From: Enoplolaimus lenunculus
Lineage: Eukaryota > Nematoda > Enoplea > Enoplida > Thoracostomopsidae
Assembly (NCBI GenBank): GCA_030248215.1
Contig: JASANG010001316.1
Coordinates: 1-64,000 of the forward strand
Direction: 5' to 3'
Length of the DNA stretch: 64,000 nt
Shown: piece after piece, positions 32,660 through 44,032 of the stretch
Position numbering within the stretch: position 1 is the first letter of the stretch
How the letters are laid out: every line of letters begins with the position of its first letter
Translations under genes and position numbers: made by a program
The notes under the pieces: model-generated
The model's input: the letters and a program-made list of their open reading frames with translations, nothing else
The model's database searches: none
What the model was told of the DNA's origin: nothing

Positions 32660-33027
32660 GCAGTCTCGGTCTCGGCATGTCTCGGAATTTGGCTGGTCAC
32701 CAGATATCCGTTTCCGGTAAAAATCGATGTCTGTTTCCGTTATAGAAATACTGGAAATATTGTTTTTACGTGCAAAATTAGTTATAAATCACTAATACGT
32801 ATCTCTCGCAATTTTTCGTTACTAATATTCGGCATCCAACATTGTTCAAAATATCAATGCATCAGCCATTTTTTAATAAAATTTTTGAAAGACCACTGAG
32901 TATATGCACGCCTCAATTGTGTTGACAGAAAAATAGCACATTTTGAAACCTTTGGACTTTAATATCCGTTTTCGTTATTTTGATCACTATTCGTTTTTGG
33001 TATATTTACTATCCGTTTACAGCCTGG
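32660..33027. mobile_element. CCGTTTCCG-type MITE (family F), copy 2
   Basis: GATATCCGTTTCCGGT and CTGTTTCCGTTATAG on the left, TATCCGTTTTCGTTATTTTG and TACTATCCGTTTACAG on the right, and a core as in 12296-12832. The ends are not sharp. Confidence 0.55.
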
Positions 33028-33094
33028 TATTTGCAAAACATTTGTGCGCAACATATTGCACCAGTTGGTATAAGTGTGGCTTTTACAACGGCCG

Positions 33095-33170
33095 TATTGT
33101 ATGATTGTAATACCTTGACTCGAGTGGAAAGATCCGAGGTTCGATTCTCTGCGTGGTCTTAAACCTTCGT
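33095..33170 (+). mobile_element. SINE head fragment
   Basis: TTGACTCGAGTGGAAAG followed by ATCCGAGGTTCGATTC and GCGTGGTC repeats the 3' half of the tRNA-like head of the SINEs at 29.8 and 31.7 kb. Confidence 0.55.
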
Positions 33171-33444
33171 CTAAATTTCAATGCCGGGGAGTCTTGTAAA
33201 CATGCACCTTATTTTCTCCTTAAAGCTCGTTAAACGGCAATACGTATCAACAATGGCCTCTCCGACGTATCACAGTGTTTAGAGAGATGAGAAATTTTTT
33301 GGTCATGCATTGAGAGAAAAAAGCACCTACTGCACGACGTGTAGTATATTATTTTCTGCGTGTGTGTGGTTCATTTCGCATTGACTGTATGTTTGCTATT
33401 GAAGTATGTTTAATGTTTAAATTTATTTACGTTTTAACAGTGAA

Positions 33445-36400
33445 ATGCCATTAGATTTATTGAAGGCTGAAATAGCTAAAAAACGAAAGCAAATCGAGGA
33501 CGCTGGCATTATTGTAAGTATCATTTTACGTATATATGTAGTAATTTTGTCGGCTATGCTGAGGTTTAAATACCTTCGCACGATTTCCGTCGAGTTAGTT
33601 CGGAATGATTCGTTATTATAATGTACATGCCACATATGTACAACTGTGCACCATTATCCTTACAGTATATATAATGAAAAATGGTTTTATGCACGCCCAA
33701 ATTTGTGTTTTGTAATTTGTGAATCTTTATTTTGAGATGCTTTCATTTGGTCACGTTGATTCTTTTAGAGCAAGGACCGAAAGTTCTATAAGCGTGGTGA
33801 TTTGGAGTCAAAATTGGAGGAAAAATATTGGGAAAAGTACCACGCAAAACATGGCATTTCGTCTGAAGATCGAGTATGTTACTTCATTATTGTCCAAGAT
33901 ATACAAAAAGTCAACTGCGTCCGCACCACTTGCACAAAATTAACATTGAATTTTTCGGTAACTATTTGAATTAAAATGTGCCGAGAAAAAGTGTACACCC
34001 GATCTGACTAACTTATCTTCATTTTTGCTTTTTTCAAAAATATATGGGGTGCCGCAAACTTGGGGCGTTTTTCACCTCGGATTGGGGATTGAACGAATTC
34101 TAATGTGTGGACAGCAATAAACTACATGGCTTACAAGAACAAACTGGACGCAGCCATATTGAATGCCTGACCGTCTTGTATTTCAATGCAAAGTTTTTCC
34201 AACAACCTGTCGTTGGCCAATAGATCTCTTGACCTAACAAACAAACAACATGCACTGACATCATCGGTCGAATTTTGTGAAAACAGCAGCAACACGTACT
34301 GGTTCATGAAGGGAACTTCTGCTTTGTGTTAGCTGGAATTGTAATTTCTTGAACGACGTATTGGCAGATTATTACGAAAAAAATGTTTGAATGATAACGC
34401 AAATTTTACGGGTTAATTGGTTTCAGAAGGAAACGGAGAAAGACGTGCTTTTGCGCACTTATGACAATGAGATGCAGCAATTCTGTTTGTCAGAGCAAGA
34501 GGTATGCAAGTTTTTCTGAGGAAGCATAGATGTGATTAGTTTTACGTTAATGATTGTTGTATCATTACCTGTGCGGCACTTTTGACGATATATATCATAT
34601 CGATACACTGCACGCATACTGAGAGAATAAAGCTATCTGCAAATGAAGTTTGGTAGTAATTAATTTATTGTTTCAGATTGTTGTGTTGTTTCTGCTTGAT
34701 TTATCAGATATCACACCTTTCAGTGTGGCTTTTGAATGTACTGTGATTTGCGACATATAGAAGTTACAGAATGTTGCGATTATGAGAATGTTTGGTGTTT
34801 CTGTTACGTCATTTTGAAACCATTTTTTAGGTGATAAAGAGACTAAGAGATAGGAACGAGGCCATCAAGTTGTTTGGAGAAACAAACGACGAAAGACAAA
34901 AGAGGTTGCGTAAAATTGAAATCGAAGCCCCAGAAACTAGCAGGGTAAATGGTTTGCAACAGCTGCTCATAGAAACAATTTGATACTTCTTCGTAAACAG
35001 TCTTGTTATAATTTGTCAAATCGATATGTTATTATAGCAGGTTTCAATTTGTGTACGAGATAGAAATATCGTAGAATTTTTGGTACATGAATAGCACATT
35101 ATAAGAAGTCGAACAAAACTTGTTTAATTAATTAAGTAATTACATATTGGTGTTGCAAAAACATGCATCAGAATCCAGGAATCGACCGGATATCCGGTTT
35201 AATATCCGGTAAAAATCGACATTCGTATCCGGTTGCGGTATCCGGTATAAACCTACCGGTTCCCGGATATTGACGGTTGTGGTTCCAAATATCACAAAAC
35301 TGCTCTTTACATGTCGAAATTACAGGTATTTTCTGCAATTCTGGGCAAGTCAAGAGTGGACGCTGACATGGAATGAAACATTCAAGCCAAAAATTTAAAT
35401 CCATAAATACATATTAATAGTGGACAAATTTATATGCTATATCCGGTTCCGGTACAAAATTTACCGTCCGGCTCCGGTATCCGGTAAAATTAATATCCAG
35501 GCGATCCCTGTCAAAATCTACTTAAGTCGAAGATGTATGTACGTCTTTGTCGGACTGCACATTGGATTCTTATTCGTTTGTGTTCACTTTTAGAAATTCT
35601 CTAAAAAAGTACTTAGATTTCGTTGTCACCATAAATGTATTGATTCATTTTAAGAACCTCTTGTTTCAACTCAACAGTACGGTTGATTTACCACTTTTGA
35701 TGGTAGCTGAATTCCAACTCAGTTGTACATGTTGCAATATTTTGGTTTAAGGGCTGGAAAAATGATTTACAAGATGCACTGACTAAAATTGACGAAGACT
35801 ACATAGATGAATTATTACGCAAAGGAGATCCAGAGGATAAGCACGAAGTGAAGCTTGAAGATGCCAACAACTATACCGTTGAAAATATTGCAGTAAGCAA
35901 AACTTATTCACGCAGAGTTAGCTTGTTGACGGTTATGGTATTTTTCACTGTGCTAACGGAATTTGACTATATCGGAAATAGAATCCAAAAAGTAAACTTG
36001 TACTAGACTTGTAATTTTAATTACTAGTTTAGCGAAAGCAATGCACCCCTTGACGTCAAAAGTGTTGGAAAGTTTGTTCTAAGCATGACTTCTGTACAGC
36101 AATGACCAAGCGCAAACTTTCGCAAAACTCCTGTTTCTATTCCGATTGACTGTTTAATCGGAAACGGAATCGCAACTTGTTTTGAATCGTAATTCTATCC
36201 CGAATAGAAATTCCGTTTGCACCTCTGTGTTTTTGGTTCTACTTGGGCACTTCGTTGTTGTTAAAACTAATCGGCCCTTAATCCAAGATTTTACATAATA
36301 TTACATGCAGCATCAAATCGTTGCAAGGATTTGTCTAAACGCGGTAATGTGTACCGTAGAGCAATGTTTGTAGTTGAGAGTTGATGTCTTGGATGCACTT

Positions 36401-38270
36401 CTCTTTACAGTTTCTTTTTGCGGCAAAAAGCAAATTCAAGTGATTACCAGATACATATTTTCGGATGTGAATCGCAATGGTAAGCGGCAATGCAACACTC
36501 AGTCTGTCATTTTTGTGTTTTAGGACCTGCTAGATGAACTTACTAAAGACGACAGCGCAACAAGGTGCGACGTGTGTCGTGCTGTGTTTAATGTAAGTCA
36601 TGTACCGACAACTACAAAACGTAAAATCTCTCAATTCTTCGTTTGAAGTTAGCTACGCAGTTTTTAGTAACTGCTGCTAGCATGCCATGCTACAAAGTCT
36701 AGATTTCAGGGAAGTGTTCGCAACTGTCGAAATCCAATAACTTAGCTGCGCCTGTGGAAACAGTTTTTCAGCGCGGTTTCACTTTCGAATCTGACTAGTG
36801 ACAATGAAAGTTACTCATAATGTTTTGTAATGATGTTAAAAAACTGTTCAACAATGTTTTATTTATATTTTAGACTATACTGAATAAATGGGCTCAGGAT
36901 TTAAATTCACGTACCGATGAAGAAAAGAAAAGCGGGCGGGGCAAAATGCAGAAAGCGCTTTACACACAGACAAAAGAATATTTAGAACCTCTTATGAAGA
37001 AGCTAAAAAATAAGGTATTTGTTAACCACAATCACTGTTGTATATTTCTTGTTCAACGTGGTTTTTCCGAAAAGTTTGTTGAAATATATTTGCTGATCTT
37101 CTTGAAGAATCTGGTGCAAGCTTGGTTTTTTAAAATCTTGAGAAATTCAATAGGGATGTTATTTTATTTTAGAATTGCTCTTCCGACATTTTTTAACATA
37201 TAATCTGTATTACTAACTACATGCTCCGTTAATTAAAATATGTTTGCTGATTTTGTTGAAGAATTTGGTGCAAGCTTGGTAGCTTACAACATTTATTTGT
37301 TTTTTTTTGTTTTTAGCTTTTTTAGTATCTGGAGAAATGCAATAGGGCTGTTATTTTATTTTAGAATTGTCCTTCTGACATTTTGGAACATCTGGTCAGC
37401 ATTACTCACTACATGCTCAATGGAGACTACATTCAAGTATTACTGTTGTGGTTTCGAACATTTTTAGTAGATCATTTAAATATTATACTTTTATTCGACC
37501 TTTACATATTGCTATCTCTGATTCAACGAGTGATAAGTTATTAACCTTAGGTGTAATTGCAAGTCATTTTCAAAAAATCTTATCGCCTGAAGTTTTAAAA
37601 AATTGACTTTAATACATTAAAATAGGGTTTAAATTACCATTTTTGCGTTTAGGCTAACAACGCATATATGGAAATGGCAATTGGAAATGCTCCGTGGCCT
37701 GTAGGGGTAACTGCATCGGGTATCCATAAACGACCTGGAAACGAAAAGTTTTATGTGAAAAATATTGCACATGTACTAAACGATGAAACTCAGCGCAAAT
37801 ATATTCAGGTGGGTGTATTTCGTATTGGACTGTCTGTTACAATCTTATCTGCAGCGCTTTGGTTTTCTAGTAAGGCTTCAGTGACAAGATTTGTTTAATG
37901 CAGTCACAAAGCCGTATTCTGAACATAGAAGTATGGCTACTCACTACAGGTAAAAAAGTGCTGAATTTCGAACATCACAATTCCATGTTTCGAAAGTTGC
38001 ACAACGCATCACCAGCTGGTAGTAGCTGCTCTGTGTTATACACATTTGCAAGCACGAAAACAGAAATGAAGTTGGATATCGACTATAGAGACACGTTGTT
38101 GTGGTGTATGCAGTTGATATGCAACTCCCAAGGCATGTGTTATGTTGGCCAAAATTACATGGAAGTATGTTATGTTGTTTTAGGCTCTAAAACGACTAAT
38201 GACCAAATGTCAGCAGTATAGGCCGTCTGATCCTAGTAAGTCAATCGACTACGTTCCGCAGCGCATGTAA
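33445..38270 (+). CDS. PRPF18: Pre-mRNA splicing factor 18 (ten coding exons)
   Basis: Prp18, a U5/U4-U6-linked factor needed for the second step of splicing (3' splice-site joining) in the nucleus. Coding exons: 33445-33513, 33769-33873, 34427-34501, 34831-34944, 35752-35892, 36524-36592, 36874-37014, 37365-37436, 37653-37808, 38184-38270. All are phase 0 and together give 342 residues, the same length as human PRPF18. Visible marks: N-terminal [15 protein letters not shown]; the PRP4/PRP18 motif [18 protein letters not shown] (about residues 84-101); the C-terminal Prp18 fold with [18 protein letters not shown] and [13 protein letters not shown]; the end [14 protein letters not shown] lies four bases after TTTTAACAG, which may be a trans-splice acceptor as is common in nematodes. 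Introns 4 and 5 hold MITE sequence; a dead extra copy of exon 8 lies in intron 7. Confidence 0.97.
35176..35510 (-). mobile_element. hAT-like MITE, GATCGACCGGATAT family copy E1
   Basis: Ends CAGGAATCGACCGGATATCC and GGCGATCCCTG, flanks TCAGAATC and TCAAAATC (7 of 8). ATATCCGGT repeats fill both ends. It lies in PRPF18 intron 4. Related to copies at 46334 and to scraps at 39970, 40440, 41650 and 50620. Confidence 0.85.
36130..36222. mobile_element. Fragment of a subtype D MITE
   Basis: TTCCGATTGACTGTTTAATC and AATCGGAAACGGAATCG match the right part of the 5645 element; it lies in PRPF18 intron 5. Confidence 0.55.
37078..37440 (+). pseudogene. Tandem duplication around PRPF18 exon 8, with a dead exon copy
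   Basis: Two units: 37078-37237 and about 37235-37440. Each has TTTGCTGAT...TTGAAGAATYTGGTGCAAGC, then AATAGGGMTGTTATTTTATT and TTAG, then exon 8. The right exon (37365-37436) is intact. The left one (37173-37243) begins AATTGCTCTTCCGACAT but has TAA in place of Glu/His codons and other losses, so splicing it in would truncate the protein. The acceptor is kept but no donor is clear. It is a relic exon, not an alternative one. Confidence 0.85.
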
Positions 38271-39250
38271 CTGCAGTGATATAGATATTCTACGTGTTTT
38301 AATGAAATAAGACGTAGTATTCTATAGGGTATGAAAAGAAGGCCGGACAAGTTCGCCGTACTTGTATGTCTTTCCTATGTTTTTGACTACTGCGGCGCGT
38401 GCTCTCGCCGCAAAAACTAAATATTCCAATGCGATTTTGAAAGAAGACAGAAGTGTTTACGTTGAAAACGACGCCTCGTTATTCTCATCGGGCACCGTAA
38501 TATTGATTTGCGATCAACACCGCGTTCTTTTCGAGATTACTAATCGCGAAGCGAAATTTAGCGCCCTATTACTATGACTGACTACTTTATTAAAAGGGTA
38601 AAGTATGTTGGTCCACCACCTCGATGTTCAAACAAAAGACACAGCAGATGGTTCATGTAAAATTATCTTGTTCCGCCCAATTAGCCTATATGTAAGCTTA
38701 CCAGTCTCTGTATCTTAGTGATAATGCTCTTATGTTTAACATAGGTCCAACAAATGACAGGTTCGTTATTTGAAAACATTCTCCTTTTTTATGAAAGCAT
38801 ATTTTATAACGTTTGTCGTTTGGACACCGATGGTATGATTTGCCAATATTTTTATAGAAATTTTAAGTCTACCTATATTTTTATCGAAATCCTAAGTATA
38901 TAGCTGTATGGCTGTTTAATTTTGATAACACCTGTATTTCTGCTTCATACTATTTGCTGTTATGCGTATTTCTAAATGGTTTAATGCTAGCTTGAGCGAG
39001 TGTATGTAGCGTTTAGATATCTGGTTGAATGCATATGAAATAATGTTTCCGATGAGTTATCAGCCAAACAAATGGGGGTAGATGAATAATTTGCAATTTA
39101 TTCTAATACAATATTGCCTTTGTTCACTTTTGAAGTAAATTTCAACGTTTAATTTTTTGAAATCTCTGTTTGGATGATATAACAGACCGAGGATTTAATG
39201 AAAGAGCGAGTTGACAGATGTGTTTAGCAACTTTTCATCACAGTCAGTGT
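38271..39250. other. PRPF18 downstream; small open frame at 38362-38577
   Basis: The 71-codon + frame (with ALAAKTKYSNAILKEDRSVY) lies in a GC-richer patch and has protein-like composition, but I find no family, promoter or splice support. It may be 3'-UTR sequence. The rest is AT-rich and unrecognised. Confidence 0.3.
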
Positions 39251-40255
39251 GGCCCATGTTACTATAAAGGCCGTCCCAATTGCCCGGGACACAACTATAC
39301 CCGGAGTGAACACTTATGCGCTCCTGTTTACATATGCACTGGCAGATATATTTACGTAGGTATATAATATACATATATATATACATATGTTATATATGTG
39401 TATATCAGGGTGCAACCGGAATTACAATTTACCGGAGCCGGAATTTGAAAATTTTACCGGAAACGGAACTTTAAAGTAAAAAATGCATTTCACCAAAAAT
39501 GTCATTTTAATCTTATTTTTTGCTCTGTTATTTGTGAAATAACATTAGTCGAACAGATAGATGTATTTTAGATTTTCATCATCGACTGAAGTGAAATCCA
39601 CCATCAATAGCTTTTATTCGGTGATTGTCAAGATTTATATATCCATTTCCAATAAAATGCTTTTGTCCACAACTATAACCACTGCATGAACAAGCAATTC
39701 AAAAACACTAGAAGTACAAGTGGCTTTCAAAAGAGATTCTTAAAAATTTGCAGTTAAGAAAACGGCCAAATTATAACACCGGAATTTTTAATTCCGGTAA
39801 TTTACCGGAACCGGAAGGTAAAAAAATTCTGGAACCGGAATTCCGGTTGCACCCTGGTGTATATATGTGTATATATTGTGTATATATACATATATATGTA
39901 TATATAATATATACACATGTATACATATACACATACATATATCTGTCCCATTTGTCCCAACTATAGATCGGCACCGGATATGAAAAATATGTGGTTATGT
40001 ATCCGAAATGACACGTGTATCCGGATATCCGCCGGGTACCCGAAATGCTTTTGTCTAAAAAATTTTTTTTTGAATGATTTACATGGTTTCACCACCAAAG
40101 TAGCTGGAGCTGACGAAAAAATTCTGTATCCAAACCTAAGTCAGAATATTAGACCACATTCTTGCACAATTGTTCTATGATGATTCAAAATCTTTATTTC
40201 TTAAGCAAAAATTGTAATAATAGAAACCTCTACGGCCCTAAAAGTAACATGGGCC
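39251..40255. mobile_element. GGCC-ended MITE, copy G6, with nested elements
   Basis: Left end GGCCCATGTTACTATAAAGG with CGTCCCAATTGCCCGGGAC, right end CGGCCCTAAAAGTAACATGG with GCC. The left 100 bp equal the inverse of the right end of the 26169-27737 element. It keeps only a scrap of GGGACAR repeat (near 39945) and (TA/CA)-rich runs, and has received the hAT-like copy at 39406 and a GATATCCGG scrap at about 39965-40030. Flanks give no firm duplication. Confidence 0.7.
39406..39856 (+). mobile_element. hAT-like MITE, CCGGAA family copy A2
   Basis: CAGGGTGCAACCGGAATT ends with an exact 8-bp duplication GTGTATAT (39398-39405 and 39857-39864). Same family as 7783 but with about 90 bases of extra sequence near 39622-39710 and fewer CCGGAA repeats. 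Confidence 0.9.
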
Positions 40256-40991
40256 TGAGTTTCTGTAGAATTCGATATACGGCTGGGTTTCACACAGGTC
40301 TAGTTTTATATTTCAATTCAATGCAACGCTAATTTACCTCTGGGACGTTTTAGGGGTTTTATTTACACAAAGTTTTTCTGAGTTAACACTTCGTGTATCC
40401 GAGAATGATGATAGCAAGTTTACTGAGAACAGTATGGTATAGACTACAGATGAACACCGGATATCCGGTCCGGATCAGAAAAATGTCTATGGCCCCTACC
40501 TTACAATTTGCCACCACTCCCCAAATAAATTTTTTGTGATAAAATAATATGGTCATTCATTACCTTACATTGTGTCTTCTTATCATAATACTTTCGTTAT
40601 AAAATAGGGTCCTACCTTATAATTTTCCCGCTAAGAAAATTTTTTGGAGAAAGATTGCGTTTCTAAATATTTACCATCCCGCCCATTTAGAAAGTTTTGG
40701 ATCCGCTTCTGAAAGCGCGACACCAGTATAAGTAACATGGGTTGATGTTTGTACGACTTACCGTAAGTGTATTTCAATCTGGTTCTTTGTTCTTGGAACT
40801 AAAACGATTCAAGTATATATAGTTCGAGGGAAGGGTTATATTGGATTGAATCTCTATTGCAGTGGTTTAAACAAGACAAAGGACAAGCCAAATCAACTTA
40901 AATTTAAGTTGTCAACGCAAGTATTTATTTAGTAGTCTGTAGCAATCTTCTAAACTGAATACCCAGAACTATTGAGGTGCTGCAGTGACTA
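40256..40991. other. Intergenic; MITE scraps
   Basis: CCGGATATCCGGTCCGGATC at about 40455 is a scrap of family E. Nothing else is recognised. Confidence 0.4.
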
Positions 40992-41274
40992 GTGAGTGAC
41001 CCGAATAAGAGGTGGGACTGATATTTATTTGACCTCTCCAGAGGGTTCCCCCTGTTATTCAGTTACGGACTGTTATTTATTTTTAACCCACGCTTCGCCA
41101 CCCTTCGTTACTTATACATATTTGGTCCTAGATCATTTATGCGCTACAATTTTGACATTTATGGACTCTAATTAGGGTTTAGGGACTCTATGCGCTTGCA
41201 TACTCTTATTAGAGATACAAACTCTATTGATTGGGACTCAAAATGGCTATCCCCTCTTATTCGGGTCACTACAG
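40992..41274. mobile_element. TA-target MITE (GTGACCCGAATAA family), copy M2
   Basis: AGTGACCCGAATAAGAGG on the left and CTTATTCGGGTCACTACAG on the right, followed by TA. Inside: CCTCTCCAGAGGG and TTGATTGGGACTCAAAATGG, shared with M1 and M3. Confidence 0.75.
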
Positions 41275-41639
41275 TACTGCACTCAAAATAATATTTCTGA
41301 TATTTAAGAAAAAATTTCTTACATTTGAGAAATATGATTAGCAATGTGCACTTGAAAAGTATTTCTGTTATAACAGAAATGGTTTCAAAAAACATTTTGA
41401 AAAACGTTTTCCAGTTATTTTTAGAAAAATTGTGTTAAATATCAGCAATACTTTTCAGATTTGCCACAGAAAACACTTTTCTGAATGTATTCAGAAATAC
41501 TTTTTTGTGTGTGGCATAATAAATACCGGTTTTTAGAATTGTAACTTTTATGCTCATATCAATTTGTTTTAGGGTCAGGGTACTTCCTTTAGAGCAACAA
41601 GTTAAAAATGCTTAAGAAACGAAAATTGAGGTTAGGAAA

Positions 41640-41974
41640 CTTAAAAAACACAAAATAGAGTTTCGGATATCCGAAATGGAAAGTTTCATTTCGGATATCC
41701 GGATATATACGGATATCCGGATAAATATCCGGCAAGAATTGCCGGATATCCGGAAATGAAAAAATATCCGATGCTCATCACTAGTCCCAACTGTCCCATC
41801 TGCCCCAGATTTCCCATCTGTCCCAACTGTTCAATCTGTCCCACTGTCTCAACTGTCCCGCTGTCCCAATTATATTTTTGGAATGTACTCCTGGTACATT
41901 GCTGTCCCGGGAAAATGGGACGGGTACTCCTGGTACATTTCTGTCCCGGGAAAATGAGACGGCCTTTAAAGTAA
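41640..41974. mobile_element. Family E scrap joined to a partial GGCC/GGGACAG MITE (G7)
   Basis: 41660-41785 has repeated GGATATCCGGA sequence. From 41786 to 41974 follows CTGTCCCAACTGTCCC-type repeat, TGTACTCCTGGTACATT and CTGTCCCGGGAAAATGGGAC twice, ending GGCCTTTAAAGTAAC. This is one end of the minisatellite-bearing element, reversed relative to 26169. Confidence 0.7.
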
Positions 41975-42018
41975 CTCAGTGTTATCTGAAAGTTTTTCGT
42001 TGTATAGTAACAGAGTGT

Positions 42019-42183
42019 GGCCCATGTATAGAACGGGCCGGAACAGTAGTATAAGTATATTCCTAAGCCTAAGCGTATGGATGAGCCTATTCCTAAGCCT
42101 AAGCAAAAAATTAGTTTAAGCTTACAGTTTGTTACTCTTTTATAGCACCTCCGGAAAACGATCCGGCCCTGTTTTCGGATAGA
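42019..42183 (+). mobile_element. GGCC-ended MITE with TTAGGC-like core, copy G8
   Basis: GGCCCATGTATAGAACGGGC on the left, GATCCGGCCCTGTTTTC on the right (end decayed). Core has TATTCCTAAGCCTAAGC twice and TTACTCTTTTATAG. Closest to G2 at 13205. Confidence 0.8.
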
Positions 42184-42288
42184 GGTGAAAAATTTCAAAG
42201 ATGTTTTATTTTTCTAAAAGCAATGCACGCGCAAATGTTCACCGGGCTTTCCAAGATTTGAAAGACAAGATAAATGTATCGAAATTTT

Positions 42289-42477
42289 AACCAATATTAC
42301 TTTAAGGGGCATAACAGTAGATTAAGGCCAAGCCTAAAAGCGTTGCAAAAAATAAGTGCCTAAGGCTAAGCAAAAAAGTGTAATCTAGAATCTAAACCTA
42401 CTCTTTTATAGACTCACCAGAAACTTGGACGCTCCTTAAAGTAACATGGGACTAGACCCCCTAAAGTAACATGGGCC
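42289..42477 (+). mobile_element. GGCC-ended MITE with TTAGGC-like core, copy G9
   Basis: Flanked by an exact 8-bp duplication GAAATTTT (42281-42288 and 42478-42485). Left end AACCAATATTACTTTAAGGG; the right end CTTAAAGTAACATGGG is present twice in tandem (to 42450 and to 42477). Core TAAACCTACTCTTTTATAGAC as in G1. Confidence 0.85.
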
Positions 42478-42485
42478 GAAATTTT

Positions 42486-44032
42486 TAAGATTTTGATTGA
42501 ATTTCGTAATTTTGATGTCATTTCGAACCATTACAGCATATCTGTAATGAAAACTTACCCAGATATAAAAGTAATTTAGTCGATGTTGGTAGAATTTCTG
42601 CCAGAGGCTCCGGTGATTTCGGAAGTAAATTTTCAATAGTTTTACAATTATTGTATCGTTCGGTAGTTTTGTTGACCCCCTGCTCCGGTAATTTTCATCC
42701 CAAATGCACCCCGATTTCTTTAAATCACGGTTTATAACAGCAGTTGTAATATAGTAAAAAAGTCAAGTTCACTGCCGGATGTGAACTGATACCAAAAATG
42801 GCGAAATCTGGCAACTGATCAAAATAACTTGAAACAGATACATGAGAAAAAAATAGCCATTACTTGCAAAGTTATTTAAGGTTCTAACTGGAATTGGTCG
42901 AGCTTATCTGAAATCGAAGACTTGCAATATTCCTGTATTAAAAATGTGAATGATTTATTAGGAGTTTTACAAATAACTCACAGTGTTCCCAAACGAAATA
43001 TCGTTTTCCCAGTGTTCATAACAATTTTTCAAGGTTGCCCAGTGACATGCGCTGTATACAAGCTATTAGGTTTGGGTGAACTACGCATACGTCTGCAGAA
43101 ACCCACTCCTATTTAAATTAGGGTCTGTTTTTGTCGCCATAATAAAATTTATAAGGATTAAAACTCCGAATATGGCAGTGTTGTCAACCATTCGCAAGGT
43201 TTCTTGCTCATGAATTATTGATAATTTTGCTATGTGCTGGTTTTTTACGCAAGCCTTTGTTTGTGATTAGGCATGCTGAGTAGTCTCACCATTGTTGCCT
43301 TTTATTTTGTGTAAAGCTGTTTTGCTCTGGATGTCATATGAACGGAGATTTAATCCCAATCGAATACCGAACGAGATCCATCGTCTTGCGCCAAAACGGC
43401 CGCGGTACAAAATTTTAAAATTTTATTTGTAATCGTCACAGTGCTTGTTTTTGTTCAGATGTGGTGAACAGGGAAATACTGTTTTGGTTGTTCGCCCTTC
43501 GCCTGATTTATGAACCATTGAACGGATTTCAGAAAACTTTTCCGTTTGAAACCCTATAATCCTGGAAATTAAACTTGTATTAGGATTTACATGGCAATTA
43601 AGCCTGAATGATGTTTCATGACAATAAATTATTAGTTATTAAGTTTGCAAGTAAATGATTTCACACGTAAACTGTACGAAAATATCTTCCAATGGATATG
43701 GGATTGATTAGTTTCATTTCTACTCTAACTAACATGTCAGTGATAATTAGATAGTTATCTCCAAGTACTGCTTTTAACAGCATTTGAATAATATATAGGA
43801 ACAGTCCTTGAAGTTTGAACAAAAAGAATCGCTAAAAATTCTCGCAGAGTATTTCAATGTAAACATTTCAGCTCGCTAATATTGTTATTGCAGCAAGCAG
43901 TCGCATACGATAGACTCAACTTTAAGAGATTTAATATTGTAGGGTTATTTAACTTTAACAAATTAATCGGGATTAAGATATAATTTATTATCGTCTCAAG
44001 TATATACTATTAATGTGTGACTTTGCCGAATA
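42486..44032. other. Upstream of the MARCH gene, nothing firm
   Basis: A 64-codon frame at 42922-43116 has no family or splice support. CTCCGGTAATTTT near 42605 and 42690 recalls the CCGGAGG MITEs. The gene's 5' UTR and promoter probably lie near 43900-44032, but no box is clear. Confidence 0.4.
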
